Positions 15,388 through 15,586 of a stretch of DNA of 15,586 nucleotides are shown one piece after another. The number at the start of each line of letters is the position of its first letter. Positions within the stretch are counted from its first letter, which is position 1. The DNA comes from RGIG4576 sp964613095 (lineage in GTDB: Bacteria; Bacteroidota; Bacteroidia; Bacteroidales; Muribaculaceae): positions 1 through 15,586 of the forward strand of contig CAZTFX010000050.1 of assembly GCA_964613095.1 (NCBI GenBank), in the 5' to 3' direction. The notes under the pieces are model-generated. The model saw only the letters and a list, made by a program, of their open reading frames with translations, was not told where the DNA came from and made no database searches. Made by a program: the position numbers and the translations under genes.

Positions 15388-15586
15388 TTATTCTTCGATT
15401 TCAACTTCAATGGATTCAAATACAAGCCCGGTCAAGCCCGCTTCCTCAACAGCATTCTTAAAACGTTCTGTGCAGATCCCATATACATTTTCATCCGGTA
15501 AACTTAATCTATAGAAATCTTGATTTTTATTAAAAATTACGGTTCTCGGAGCAAAAAAGGTGAATTTCTGCGTTTTGAACTGAGTC
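15388..15586 (-). CDS. C-terminal end of a probable Imm11/DUF1629-like immunity protein (partial)
   Basis: An open frame runs from the window edge to a TAA at 15388-15390 (about 65 residues visible, with the N-terminus outside). The end reads DFYRLSLPDENVYGICTERF followed by KNAVEEAGLTGLVFE and an acidic tail. The pattern 'ser/thr-E-R/E-F-K-x-A-(V)-E-x-A-G-L-T-G-x-x-F' at the C-terminus resembles the end of Imm11 (DUF1629) family proteins, predicted immunity partners of polymorphic toxins in Bacteroidota. No toxin is visible; it would be to the right if present. The small DpnD/PcfM-like gene follows after 22 nt. The coding call is good; the family call is tentative. Confidence 0.5.
   Translation of the reverse strand, partial: TQFKTQKFTFFAPRTVIFNKNQDFYRLSLPDENVYGICTERFKNAVEEAGLTGLVFESIEVEIEE

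Noticed and set aside
1..15586. CRISPR array, tRNA, rRNA or insertion-sequence ends
   Set aside because: No regularly spaced repeats, no cloverleaf-like segments or conserved rRNA stretches, and no transposase or terminal inverted repeats with target duplications were seen.

Overview
The window looks like a chromosomal segment from a member of the Bacteroidota, probably the order Bacteroidales. The base composition is AT-rich. Several genes have the -7 box TAnnTTTG typical of that phylum upstream, and there are no convincing Shine-Dalgarno sequences. The IspG is the long, insert-containing form (605 aa). There is also an outer-membrane protein with the carboxypeptidase-regulatory-like domain plus plug and barrel layout common in this phylum. 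I cannot name the genus from sequence alone.

Layout. The left end (1-2471, + strand) holds the remains of one large RecQ-like superfamily 2 helicase gene of the kind found in accessory or defence regions. It is cut by the window edge and its reading frame is broken near 40-57 and again near 1599-1626. It is followed by a + strand six-helix, potassium-channel-like membrane protein with an unusual selectivity filter (2587-3336). Everything else lies on the - strand. The first - strand gene met, folA, is convergent with the channel gene and overlaps it by 15 nt. Reading right to left (the direction of transcription), the - strand carries: the end of a probable Imm11-like immunity protein; a 58-aa DpnD/PcfM-like protein; a tight run rpoN (sigma-54) - PAP2-like membrane phosphatase - purE - ispG - SGNH hydrolase - 5'-nucleotidase; a membrane-anchored TPR protein with its own promoter and a strong terminator; an outer-membrane beta-barrel protein; and a thyA-folA pair.

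How the genes fit together. The core is housekeeping: thymidylate and tetrahydrofolate recycling (thyA, folA), de novo purine synthesis (purE), isoprenoid precursor synthesis by the MEP pathway (ispG), and alternative sigma factor (rpoN). To these are attached envelope genes: two secreted hydrolases (SGNH hydrolase, 5'-nucleotidase/cyclic phosphodiesterase), a PAP2-like phosphatase, a TPR protein and an outer-membrane barrel. The accessory material lies at the two ends, with a decaying helicase on the left and small DpnD/immunity-like genes on the right.

I found no tRNA, rRNA, CRISPR array or insertion sequence. No gene-free stretch exceeds 300 bases. The longest gap (7082-7320) holds a promoter-like box, a run of eight G (on the coding strand) and a terminator. 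I do not see a clearly new multi-gene system. The best candidates for a second look are the atypical channel pore, the broken helicase, the G-tract before the outer-membrane gene and the small genes at the right edge.
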